DNA of 64,000 nucleotides from Salvia splendens (taxonomy: Eukaryota > Streptophyta > Magnoliopsida > Lamiales > Lamiaceae). Location: the NCBI RefSeq assembly GCF_004379255.2, contig NC_056039.1:21465883-21529882 (forward strand), given 5' to 3'. Position 1 is the first letter of the stretch; every line of letters starts with the position of its first letter. Of this stretch, positions 36,853 through 46,636 are shown in pieces. A program made the translations under genes and the position numbers. The notes under the pieces are model-generated. The model was given only the letters and a program-made list of their open reading frames with translations, had not been told where the DNA came from and ran no database searches.

Positions 36853-39327
36853 ATGTCAGCAGTAATTCAGAAGCGAAGGATGCCATCAAAATGCACTGAC
36901 CCAGGTATGTTCACCTTACGCATTTCAATCGGGGATGTCAGAATTGAGCATGCTATGTGTGATTTAGGGGCATTGATAAATGTTTTACCGCTTTCCATTT
37001 ACAAGAAGCTGGTAGGAGTAGGGATGGTAGATACGAAGGTGGTAATCCAATTGGCGGATCGGTCGTGCATTTGTCCAGAGGGAGTTTTAGAAAATGTTAT
37101 TGTCAAAGTGCATGATTTTCTGTATCCGGCCGATTTCCATGTTATTAAAATGAGTGATAATGAATCTGCTGAGTCTAGCGGTGTGCTTCTAGGAAGACCT
37201 TTTCTCCGTACTGCTAAGACCATAATTGATGTGTTTGATCGGACCATATGCCTGGACTATAATGGGGAGAAATATACATTTAGCATCGATGAAGCAATGA
37301 AGAAACCTTTAGATGTTGAAAATTTGCATGCTATCGATATTATTAACCCCCTGGTCCAGGAATATCTTGAGACTGAGTTGATGCAGGAGCAGGTGGTTAA
37401 TTCAGAATTAAGTCACTCTATTAACAGAGAGGTAGCTGGATGGTGCGAGGCAATGAACACAAAAGATTTGACAGATGAGGAGTTGGCCGAAGCTATTTCA
37501 GAGTTCTGTACGAATCCGAAGTCAGCTAGGTCAAGAGGATCAGCTCATGTTGCTAGTATGGAAACTACTCCCAGGTTTGGGAAGGGAATGAAAACTGATG
37601 AAGAAAATGATCCCTTGCCCCAGGAAACAAGAGCTCCAAAGAAGGAATTAAAAACGCTTCCACCAGAACTCAAGTATGCTTATCTAGAAGCGAATGAGAC
37701 ATTTCCAGTAATCATCAACAGCAACTTGAATGAGGAACAGGAAATGGAGTTACTGGAGGTGATCAGAAGGAATAAGAAGGCAATAGGATGGACTCTCTCA
37801 GACCTGGTGGGGATCAGTCCTGATCTTTGCATGCACCACATTAGGCTGGAGGAAGGTGCGAAGGCCTGTAGAGACCCACAACGCAAGCTAAATCCGAACA
37901 TGAGAGAGGAAGTTCTGAAGGAAGTTTTGAAGCTACTTTCGCTAGGAATCATTTACTCCATACCTGATAGTGAGTGGGTTAGTCCGGTCCATATGGTACC
38001 TAAAAAGTCAGGGATTCAGGTAGTCAAGAACGATAAAAATGAATTGGTTCCCACTCGACTTGTTACTAGGTGGAGGATGTGCATTGATTATAGGAAGTTA
38101 AATGAAGCAACCAGGAAGGATCATTTTCCCCTGCCTTTCATCGATCAGATGCTGGAAAGATTGGCAGGTAAGCAATATTTCTGCTTCCTTGATGGATATA
38201 GTGGACACTTCCAGATCTATGTAGATCCAGAAGATCAAGAGAAGACTACATTTACTTGCCCTTTTGGCACGTATGCTTATAGAAGGATGCCGTTTGGGTT
38301 GTGCAATGCGCCAGGCACTTTTCAACGGTGTATGATGAGTATCTTCTCGGATCTGCTGGAGGATTGTATCGAGATTTTTATGGACGACTTCACTGTGTAT
38401 GGGAATTCTTTTGACTCTTGTTTAGCAACCTTGGATATAGTGTTGAGGAGATGTCAGGAGAAGAATTTTGTCCTCAATTTTGAAAAATGTCACTTCATGG
38501 TACCCAAGGGAATCTTCTTGGGGCATGTAGTCTCAGAGAAGGGCATGCAGGTGGACCCAGCAAAGGTCGACGTGATTTCAAAGTTGCCTTACCCTATGAC
38601 TCAGAAAGAAGTAAGGGGATTCCTAGGGCATGCGGGTTTCTATAGAAGATTTATTAAGGATTTTGAAAAGATTGCCCAACCACTCACTCATCTGTTGCAT
38701 AATGATGTGGATTTCGTTTTCAATGAGAAGTGCAAGGAAGCTTTTCAGCTATTGAAAGATAAACTAGTCTATGCTCCTATTATTAGAGCGCCTGACTGGA
38801 GTTTACCTTTTGAAATAATGTGTGACGCAAGTGATTACGCAGTAGGGGCAGTGCTAGATCAAAGAATTGATGGGAAAAGCTATGTGATTTTTTATGCATC
38901 GAAAACACTCAATCAAGCTCAGAAAAACTATGACACCACGGAGAAGGAAATGCTGGCGGTCGTGTATTCCTTTGAAAAGTTCCGACCATACTTACTGGGG
39001 TCGAGGGTGATAGTTTTCACTGATCACGCTGCTATTAAGTACTTACTGGCTAAGAAGGAATCCAAGCCAAGGTTACTCCTGCAGGAATTTGACTGGGAAG
39101 TCAGAGACAAGAAGGGGATAGAAAATAAAGTGGCAGACCACTTGAGTAGAATTTTCCAGGGAGAGACTGACGAAGCAATACCTGATGCATTCCCGGAGGA
39201 GCATCTGTATTACATGGAAAATGGTGCTAGACCCATTAGATGGGAAGAGATAATGGCAGTAATAGGTCCAGGGGATTCTGAAAAAGGGAAGTGCCGGCTG
39301 AACGCCGAAGTATTATTTTTGGGATGA
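36853..39327 (+). CDS. Athila protease-RT-RNase H, 824-codon open frame
   Basis: This is the longest open frame in the window. The aspartic protease is at residues ~30-130 with the active-site Asp37 in CDLGALIN, a family variant of D-S/T-G. RT spans ~365-560: WRMCIDYRKLNEATRKDHFP, then FMDD at 509-512 (38377-38388). RNase H begins near MCDASDYAVGAVL (Asp658) and continues through [12 protein letters not shown] would copy the element RNA, RNase H would remove RNA from the hybrid, and the protease would mature Gag-Pol. The frame then leaves register near 39315, where one extra T before GGGATGACCCG separates it from integrase. The ATG at 36853 is internal to the polyprotein, which would normally start in gag. 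It is intact in this copy and indel-riddled in copy 1. Confidence 0.85.
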   Translation: MSAVIQKRRMPSKCTDPGMFTLRISIGDVRIEHAMCDLGALINVLPLSIYKKLVGVGMVDTKVVIQLADRSCICPEGVLENVIVKVHDFLYPADFHVIKMSDNESAESSGVLLGRPFLRTAKTIIDVFDRTICLDYNGEKYTFSIDEAMKKPLDVENLHAIDIINPLVQEYLETELMQEQVVNSELSHSINREVAGWCEAMNTKDLTDEELAEAISEFCTNPKSARSRGSAHVASMETTPRFGKGMKTDEENDPLPQETRAPKKELKTLPPELKYAYLEANETFPVIINSNLNEEQEMELLEVIRRNKKAIGWTLSDLVGISPDLCMHHIRLEEGAKACRDPQRKLNPNMREEVLKEVLKLLSLGIIYSIPDSEWVSPVHMVPKKSGIQVVKNDKNELVPTRLVTRWRMCIDYRKLNEATRKDHFPLPFIDQMLERLAGKQYFCFLDGYSGHFQIYVDPEDQEKTTFTCPFGTYAYRRMPFGLCNAPGTFQRCMMSIFSDLLEDCIEIFMDDFTVYGNSFDSCLATLDIVLRRCQEKNFVLNFEKCHFMVPKGIFLGHVVSEKGMQVDPAKVDVISKLPYPMTQKEVRGFLGHAGFYRRFIKDFEKIAQPLTHLLHNDVDFVFNEKCKEAFQLLKDKLVYAPIIRAPDWSLPFEIMCDASDYAVGAVLDQRIDGKSYVIFYASKTLNQAQKNYDTTEKEMLAVVYSFEKFRPYLLGSRVIVFTDHAAIKYLLAKKESKPRLLLQEFDWEVRDKKGIENKVADHLSRIFQGETDEAIPDAFPEEHLYYMENGARPIRWEEIMAVIGPGDSEKGKCRLNAEVLFLG

Positions 39328-40516
39328 CCCGTATTTATAGAGAATGGGAGCTGACCAAGTAATAAGGAGGTGTATTCCAGAATGGGAACAAAGGGATGTG
39401 CTGAATCATTGCCATGCCCTAGCTTGTGGAGGTCACTTTGGACCAAGGAAAACCGCAAGGAAGGTGTTAGATAGTGGCTTTTATTGGCCTACGTTACACA
39501 AGGATGCCTTCGAATTCTGCCAAAACTGTGAAAGATGCCAGCAGATGGGAGGAATTTCGAAGAGAGATGAAATGCTGCAATTTCCAGTGATTGTTTGCGA
39601 GATTTTCGACGTTTGGCGAATGAATTTCGTGGGTCCATTTCCATCTTCATATGGGAATACTTACATACTTGTGGCTGTAGATTATGTTTCGAAGTGGATA
39701 GAAGCAAAGGCAACCACATCCTGCGAAGCCAAAGAAGTGGCCAAGTTCCTTAGATCCAACATCTTTAATAGATACGGGGTGTCGCGCGCAATTTTTTCTG
39801 ACCAAGGGACGCACTTCTGCAACAAAACAATAGAAGCTCTGATGAGGAAATACGGGGTCCACCATAGGCTTTCTACCCCGTATCATCCTCAGTCTAATGG
39901 ACAGGCCGAGATCTGCAATAGGGATATAAAGGCGATATTGGAAAAAACAGTGAATCCGTCAAGGAAGGACTATAGTAAGAGACTAGGAGATGCATTGTGG
40001 GCTTACCGGACAGCATACAAAATGCCTATTGGAATGTCACCCTACAGGTTGGTTTTTTTCAAGATGTGCCATCTGCACGTAGGAGTGGAGCACAGAGCAT
40101 ACTGGGCGGTCAAGGAGATTAACATGATACCCCAGTCTTGTGAGGAAGAGAGGAAATTGCAACTTCAAGAGTTGGAAGAATTGAGACTGGAGTCATATGA
40201 GTCCGCAATGTGGTATAAGGAGAAGACAAGGCTCTGACACGATAAAAAGCTCCGGGTCAAGGAACTCCAAGTAGGGCAGAAGGTACTCCTTTTTCAATCT
40301 AGGCTCAAACTGATGCCTGGGAAGCTAATGTCCAAATGGGTAGGGCCATACACTGTTGTTGGCCTTCGAGCAAACGGAGCTGTGGAAATTCAGGGCAGTA
40401 CCTCAAACTCTTCTCCATTTCTTGTTAATGGTCATAGGGTAAAGGTTTTTAGGGATAATTCTGAGTTGTGTGTAGTGGAGGAAATGCCACTACGCGCACT
40501 CTCCATTATCGCCTAA
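39328..40516 (+). pseudogene. Athila integrase, frameshifted start and altered catalytic residue
   Basis: The frame is open from 39344 and has an H-H-C-C zinc-binding domain ([12 protein letters not shown] ... CQNCERCQ, residues ~23-66). The core is readable, but the first catalytic position reads Asn94 (MNFVGPF, codon 39623-39625) where Asp is expected. The second Asp is D153 (SDQGTHF) and the Glu is E189 (GQAEICN), giving the D-D35-E spacing. A TGA at 40235-40237 interrupts the C-terminal part, which continues in the same frame (KLMPGKLMSKWVGPYTV) to a stop at 40516. Integrase would insert the cDNA. The Asn substitution should abolish activity, according to what is known of DDE integrases. 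It is separated from RT/RNase H by a +1 shift near 39315. Confidence 0.85.
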
Positions 40517-41127
40517 TTAGTTTAGCAAGCAGTGCTCTCGATGAATTCCTGGGTCGGGTAAATTGGGATGATGTTTATATCTATTCACTAAACCAGGGAA
40601 TCTCGAGAGTGCCAAATTGAATGTGTAAATAATTTAATTGCTTTCCTAAATGATAAAAATTTCCAAACAAAGAAAAAAATTTAATTGCTTTCCTAAATGA
40701 TAAAAATTTCCAAAAATATTTTTGGAATGCCATATTTCCTTAGGGAAATTGTTTTGTCATATTTTAAATCCTTGACCTGGGAACCTGGCGTTTCATTTTT
40801 ATTGTTTTTCTCTAAGTGTGGTGTGGCAGAGAAGAGTGTTTACATGGGGCAGAGAGTTTTAATTTGAGAGGGAAGCGGTATAATTCGAATTTCAAATTTA
40901 CACTTTATGGGAAGGCGTACGGTTGCTGACCTCATGTCTGCAACCACCTGCAAACCTTTCCCATTCCTATCTAATACCTATTTTCCCTCCTTATTCTTTA
41001 TTTCTAAAAACAAACACTCTTTCACTCTAAAAAACCCCAAAAGCTATCTCTCTCGCGAAACCCACCTTTCTTTAACCGTAATTAAAATTTTCTTCCAAAT
41101 TTTTTTTGTGTTTTTCAGATTCAAGTC
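40517..41127 (+). other. Spacer between integrase and ORF2 of element C
   Basis: This noncoding stretch contains a ~35-bp direct repeat, TTTAATTGCTTTCCTAAATG..., at about 40632 and 40679. It ends in a T-rich tract and TTTTTCAG at 41111-41118, a good splice acceptor 9 bases before the ATG of ORF2. Athila ORF2 is thought to be made from a spliced RNA, so this could be its 3' splice site. The donor is not identified. Confidence 0.5.
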
Positions 41128-43689
41128 ATGGACAACAAATTGGAAGCCGGGAAACCTACCACATCTGCCGACGCCGGTGCGGCAGCGTTTATGTCCGACT
41201 TAATGCAGAAGTTCGGCGGTCCTGAAGAGGCGATGAAAGCTTTGCCATGTTTACAGCAATGATGGGGCAAACCACACCGTCCGCCGCAACTACCGTTTCA
41301 ACACCACCACCACCACCACCACCACCCACTATTCCCGACAGCTTGGCGACTCAGCACGCCGTTTTGCAGACAACAACAGAGCCGCCCACCAGCGGGACGG
41401 ACGCAGCGGAAGAAACAGGGGTGAGGCAGATCTGGCAGTTGGGTTAGAGTATTTAGCGGTCGGAGACCAAAGTTCGGCATTTGTGGTTGAGGGGGAAACC
41501 CCTGTTGTTGCTGCCGGGTTATCTAAGGGGGAAACCCCGGCTGAAATGGCTGAGGGGGAGGCCCCTATTATTTATGGTGAAGTTTTGGAAGGGGAAACCA
41601 CTGTTTCTGTTATAGGAGTAGTAGAAGGGGAAACCCTTGTCGAAGGTTTGGAAGGGGAAACCCTTGTCGAAGGTTTGGAGGGGGAAACCCCTGTGCAGGT
41701 TGTGGGCGGTGAAGCCCTAGTGGAAAAACGGTTGGAGGAGGGGGAAAGCCCTATTTACTTTGCGGGGGCAACCTCTGAATTGTCTTAGGAGGTGGCTGGC
41801 CTCGTTACTGAAGAAACACCGGAACCCGTCGATGGTGCATTGCAGCTAGTGGTGGATCTGATAGATGTTCCGGAAGGGACAGATTCATCGGTGGACAAAC
41901 AAGAAACTAGGCGGCAGGCTCGGCGAAGCCTGTTGGACGAGATAGATGATACAGCCCAACCTACTGGTAGGGAAGTACTGGATCTACAGGCTAAGGAAAC
42001 TGGAAAAGCAGATTCTCCTGGACCTAGCACCGAGGAGGAGCCTCTTCCTTGGTCAAGAAGTCGAAGAAACCCGCTGGGGACGAGTCTGTTGAAGCCTCAC
42101 CTCCTCATCCCGCGAAGGTACCATCCGCGAAGGAACCAATTAACCCTGCACAGTCCAGTGCATCTGAAGAGGTTGAGTTTGAAGAGCCAAAGGAGGAGTT
42201 AAACTTCGAGCCTGCGGAAGTATAGGTCACGAAGGGATTGCTAGATGCGATTAGGAAGTTCGCTGATCCCAAGCGGGCGTCGACTTATAAGGAACGGTGC
42301 AGCATGGGTAAGCTTGCTAAATCAGGGAAACGTTATGATCTCGAGGAACTGAAGGAGATAGACTGTGATGCGGAATTTCGACAATACATCGAGGCTATCG
42401 GGTTTGACTGGCTGTTAAAGCATAGCACTGCGGAAGTACCGACGGCCCTAGCACGTGAGTTCTTCTCTACCTTCCGATTAAAGTCTACTACAGATTTGGA
42501 TGCAGACGCGATCACTTTCTGTCTGTTCACCGAAGAACATGAGATGAGTATCCGGGAATGGTCTCTCCGAATGGGACTGTTCACTCGCAAGGATGATGAT
42601 GAGGGAATCTGGAACAACCGGATGGTCGACCCTCCAAAGTGCACACCCAGATTCATGCCGCAAAAAACCTGGGAGTTCGTGACCCATCCTAAGGTGGGCC
42701 AGTTCAAAACTACTTATTCGAAGGCGTTTCATATCGACAACCGGAATCTTTGCTTTGCTCAGACCTTTATCAACTATAATCTTATGGGGACAGCCAACTC
42801 TGCTTGACTACGGCAGATCTCTACTTTACTTGGTGTATGGCCAAGGACGTCAAAGTGCACTTGGGCTACTGGCTAGCCCAGGCATGTCATCAAATGACTG
42901 CAAACCCTTCCCATCATATGTATACATGTCACCTTTTGGGGGCTTATCTTCAACGCAACACGATAATGAAGATCGCCAAATCTTCCCCCGAGGTAGATAT
43001 GTGTGAGCCCTCGGAGGTTTTCAACGTAGACTACTTCTTTAACAAAGGGTTGTTGTACATGCATGGGAAGGACGTTTTTTACTACGAAGTTGGCAGGTTG
43101 GAACCCCAGGTCAAACTAGAGCAGGATGTTGGTGAGTCGAAAGCTAGTTTGGATGTGGAGGAGATGAAAGTAGAAGTGAGTGTGATGCACAAAGAATTGG
43201 GTGAATTCAGAAAGGTAATGGGTGTGATGAGCAAGGAACTCGGTGATGCCAGGAAAGAAATGGTCGGGATACGGACAGAGCTCGGTGGAGTCAGGGAAGA
43301 GATGCAGCCTCAAGGGGCTCGTCACTGTCATGGTGGGGAAGTCATCTACGCAAAATGATCAGATGATGGAGGACGTTCAGTTAATGATGATGATGACGAA
43401 ATGGCTGAAGGAGAACTTTGCTGAGCTGCAGACGAAATTTCCTGTTGGGCCTAGCCACATGCCTACCCAGCCAGGGCCAGGAAGTTTAACTCCCCAGTAT
43501 CCCCCACCATCGTCAAAGCCCTTGACCGCCCTGTCTTCCTCAAAGCCCATTTCAGTTAAGAAGACGGTGTCCAGTTCAAGTGAGAAGGAGATAGATAAGC
43601 CGGAGTCACCGGCAAGAAAGAAAACAAAAGTAACCCGCCCATACGTTCCACCGCAGGTTGGCTCCCGAGGGAGCCAAAACCCGAAATGA
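41128..43689 (+). pseudogene. Athila ORF2 (third ORF, env-like position), broken
   Basis: ATG 41128 (MDNKLEAGKPTT...) follows a splice-acceptor-like sequence. A frameshift near 41240 leads to a proline run, then a region of EGET-type repeats (41483-41788), a stop at 41786, and an acidic linker. The conserved core runs 42238-42807 (LKSTTDLDADAITFC, MSIREWSLRMGLFT) and, after a TGA and frame change, 42804-43358. It resembles the ORF at 62468-63544 and the plant ATHILA ORF family. The C-terminus holds ~14-residue repeats (MSKELGDARKEMVGIRTELG) likely to form a coiled coil, then a Pro/Ser/Lys-rich tail to 43689. The function is unknown; the position suggests an envelope-like role, but I see no clear signal peptide or membrane span. 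Confidence 0.75.
41483..41788 (+). repeat. EGETPV-type amino-acid repeat array in ORF2
   Basis: GGGGGAAACCCC-like cores recur about every 27-54 bases and encode EGETPV, KGETPA, EGEAPI, EGETTV, EGETLV (twice), EGETPV and EGESPI. Two adjacent units (about 41630-41680) are almost identical. The spacing stays a multiple of three, which suggests expansion while the frame was coding. Confidence 0.8.
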
Positions 43690-45065
43690 ACCCCCCCTTG
43701 ATCAAGTAACTTTACTTTTAGTTTTTCTCTTTTATTTTCTTTCAGTCTTATGTTTGTTTGTTTGTTTGATGTTTGTGTTGTGTGTTTTTTTCCGGCATGC
43801 TCTGTATATATTTGTCTGCGCTTATACTTGTCTTCTCCCACTTAGCCCAATCTTTGGTCTAAGTGTGAGAAGTTTGTGTTTCTTTTCAGGCATGTTGTGG
43901 TTTTTGTTTTGTTGGAATTTCTCCCACTTAGCCCGGTGCTCGGTCTAAGTGTGAGAAGTTTGTTTTGAGTGTGCGTTTTGCTGGTTATGTGTTTCGTAGT
44001 AGTCTGTTTTGTACTTCCCTGTTTCCCCCCTTCACTGGGATAGCTTGGGGACAAGCTTGAGTGAAGTGTGAGGGGGAGGGAGTCGTATAGGTGTCTCTAG
44101 GTTCAGTTTTTTTTTTTCCTTTATTAAGGCAAGTTCCCTTTAGTAAGAGCAATTGAAGATAGGATGCATGTCAACTTTGATGCCTTTTTCATTTAATAAG
44201 CTGAATGCGGTCTGAATGAAGTAAGGACGATAGAAGATGCCTTAGATAACCTAGTTGTGAAGCCCCACTTTAAGAGTGAGTTATAAGCCTATACATTGAG
44301 AGCTGACTTGTAAAAAAATGGGGGCTACCAGTTGATGCTTAGGGAGTAGAGTATGAAGGAGAAAAAGAAAAAAAAGGGGGTTTCTGGAGGTATAAGCTGG
44401 ACGAAGTCCAGGAAGAGGAGGTATAAGCTGGACGAAGTCCAGGAAAAGGAGGTATAAGCTGGACGTAGTCCAGGGGAGAAATAAAATAAAAAAATCCAAG
44501 GTATAAGCTGGACGAAGTCCAGTGGAAAATATAAAAATGGGGGAATAAAAGAAAAAGATACCTAAGGGCAGGAAGCAATAGTAACCTAACCTAGGAATTA
44601 AAAGGAAAAAGAAAGGAGGACTATAGGAAGGAGAAACTCTCATAACTCGATGCATCAGTGGTGTAACATTAACTTAAGAGCGATTCGATCCTAACATCCC
44701 TGGTGAGGAATGAGTGATCGAGTGAATCCAACAAGTGGGAAGTCAATAGGCTATCTGGACGAACTGACAGACCGACTAGGTAGAAGAAGGTGAAGGGGAG
44801 GATTTGGAGACTGTAGACGATCGGATCGACTTTAAACTTGTGGGGACGGCTGCCTAAAATTGAAGCTGGTTCATGCCTATGTGTTTGTCTTCGTGTTTTT
44901 CTTTAAGTGTTTGTTTTCTCTTTTTGAGTCTGTTTTATGTCTAGGTCTAGGAGTTTTTTTTGTTTTTTTAGAGTTGGTCATAGGAAAATCATGCATTGAA
45001 ATTCGCCTTATTTCTTTTTCTCGTCTTTATACTTGAGGACAAGTATGGTTTAAGTGTGAGCAGTT
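43690..45065 (+). other. Element C 3' untranslated region with hairpin repeats and polypurine tract
   Basis: This 1.4-kb stretch has no ORF of substance. It holds two CACTTAG...CTAAGTG hairpins (43839-43865 and 43925-43951), the purine-rich GTGTGAGGGGGAGGG at about 44066, a four-copy hairpin tandem repeat (44397-44522), and the terminal block TTGAGGACAAGTATGG...AAGTGTGAG before the LTR, which is the usual Athila 3' end and polypurine-tract position. Confidence 0.65.
44397..44522 (+). repeat. Tandem hairpin repeat CTGGACGAAGTCCAG
   Basis: Four copies of GGTATAAGCTGGAC-GAA-GTCCAG lie at 44397-44411, 44428-44442, 44459-44473 and 44508-44522. The first three have a 31-bp period. Each is a perfect 6-bp inverted repeat around GAA (GTA in the third copy). 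Confidence 0.9.
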
Positions 45066-46550
45066 TGATAAGGCTAATTTCATGCATAGATATAGGGGTG
45101 AAACTCATTCATTTGCTGGGTCTAACACATGTTTTAAGCCAGGTATGTAGAAGGTTTTCGACAGATCCATGAATAGAGAAGGATAATTGCATGGTCCAAG
45201 GAAACTGGCGAATAAGTGAGCAATTTAAAGAAAATTACAAGACGGAGGAAATCAAGGGGCTGAAGGGTAGAATGGAGATTTCTACGAAGGCTTCTAGAAG
45301 ATTATGTCCGCACCTATATAAAGAAGAAAGCATGCAATCAGAGGGGACCTTCTCGGTGGAGGCCTGATGACCAGATTGTTGCTCTAGCTCACTCTCTTCT
45401 ACATACTTTTGGGTGTTTTATCAGGAAATTGTAGGGGTCTGGGTTTTACTTTGCTAGTCCGTAGTTGGGCAACACCGTCCTCGCGGAGGGCGAAGATACA
45501 CTTTAATTGCTTTCATTTTACTTTGCCGTCTTGAATTGCACCGAGCTTCGACGTTCGAAGCTCGGCACTGTTTGCTGTTGAATTTCCATCGTTTATGCAA
45601 TTTCTATTTTCTGTGTTTGAGCTGCTGTTGATTTCGATTATGGAAGTTTATCATTTTGAGTTTGTTGCGATCGCAGAGTTGGATGTCTGAATTTCATGTT
45701 GGTTGCTGAGTTTGAGTAAGATCGTTGGAATCTAGCGTTGCCGGAGCAGATTTGTTGAATCTGAGACTATGGAGTTGAATCGGGTTGTTGTTGGGTTCGG
45801 ATTGCTTGGATCCAGAGTGGGTTAAGCATCCGACTTTTGGATCTGAAACAGAGTGATCGAGATTTATGCCTAGCTTTCGTGTTTTCTTTTCATTCCGTCT
45901 AGTAAATGCAGATCTGTTTTATTTCCGGCTGTTTGCAAGTTTCCGACGTCTGAATTTCTATATTCTATTCGAATCTAGATACATGCTTTGTTTTCTTCAT
46001 GTTTGTGTTTAATTCAGTTGATGAGATGCGTGTTGCTGTTAGTAAAATCCTTAGTTAGTTAGTTGCAGCTTTCCTTCCGTACTTGATATTTCTAGAAGTT
46101 GGTCCCCACTTTTATTCGTTTTCTGTTTAGTTGAATTAGGAAGGTGGTTGCTAAGTCTAGAAAGGTATTTGGTTATTTCGTAGTCATGAGAATGTTCGAT
46201 GTCACCATGATATTTACAGTTTCCTAGGTCTAGTGTTTGATTTTGTGCCTAGGTCTAATAGTAGTTAACCTCAACCCAATTTGCGTGGCAGCAGCCGCTT
46301 TTTAAACCAAGGTCTCTAGATGCTTTCTTACGCGTCCATCTTCATGGGATCGACCCCTGCTTCTCTATACTAATCTATAGTATAACGGGTTGAGGGATCT
46401 TTGAAACACGAGCTTGTGTGTCCAACGACTGAGTCTTCTATATTCCCTTGAGTTCCTAGACCTAGTGATCTAGTGGATTCATTGGACTTAGTAGCTCGAC
46501 CTAGAACAGTAGAACACACCGTACACACTCTAGCTCCAAGTGGCTTTTTA
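45066..46550 (+). repeat. Element C 3' LTR
   Basis: 1485 bp, TGATAAGG to GGCTTTTTA, where the final CA of the other copies has become TA. TATA box at 45315-45323. It is followed by the target duplication AAGAC (46551-46555). It differs from the other two LTR copies at many scattered bases, so it is the true partner of an old insertion. Confidence 0.92.
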
Positions 46551-46555
46551 AAGAC

Positions 46556-46636
46556 AAAATGAAGGAGAAGTACCCGAAGCTTTTTGATTGACTCAAGCAA
46601 AACTTCGGGATGAAATTTTCGTTTAGGAGAGTAGAA
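46556..46636 (+). pseudogene. Element A chromodomain end and polypurine tract
   Basis: The A reading frame resumes after the C insertion with KMKEKYPKLFD and a TGA near 46590. This matches RMKEKYPELF at the end of element B pol. The stretch from CTTCGGGATGAAATTTTCG to GGAGAGTAGAA ends at the LTR start and corresponds to B's pre-LTR block, so it holds the polypurine tract. Confidence 0.85.

Larger units (their letters stand above)
29483..39260 (+). repeat. Tandem duplication, copy 2 (~9.78 kb)
   Basis: This follows copy 1 directly and has the same order: A internal (29483-33085), C LTR (33086-34569), C internal (34570-39260). The first ~500 bp diverge heavily from 19736-20230, mostly by indels, and include an A-rich stretch at about 29897-29935 absent from copy 1. 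Divergence falls to sparse single-base indels by 33-34 kb and is almost nil after that. The copy continues into the rest of element C without a break. Confidence 0.9.
23296..46550 (+). mobile_element. Element C: Athila-type Ty3/gypsy insertion, with a duplicated 5' half
   Basis: It starts TGATAAGG, ends ...GGCTTTTTA (TTTTCA in the other LTR copies), and is flanked by AAGAC at 23291-23295 and 46551-46555. Three LTR copies are present (23296-24779, 33086-34569, 45066-46550) because the 5' LTR and half of the internal region lie inside the tandem duplication. The tRNA-Asp primer site, the gag type, a protease-RT-RNase H frame without a chromodomain, and a third ORF downstream of integrase identify the Athila group. 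The original insertion would be ~13.5 kb (33086-46550). The 5' and 3' LTRs differ visibly, whereas the duplicated LTRs are almost identical to each other. Confidence 0.92.

Noticed and set aside
41307..41333. CCACCACCACC microsatellite as an independent repeat feature
   Set aside because: It is a short proline run inside ORF2 of element C and needs no separate explanation.
41128..43689. ORF2 of element C as a true envelope glycoprotein
   Set aside because: I could not find a convincing signal peptide, fusion segment or membrane anchor; only its position is env-like.
44397..44522. Regularly spaced short repeats that could suggest a CRISPR array
   Set aside because: Only four units, no unique spacers of constant length, in a plant retrotransposon 3' region; the repeats are palindromic minisatellite units.
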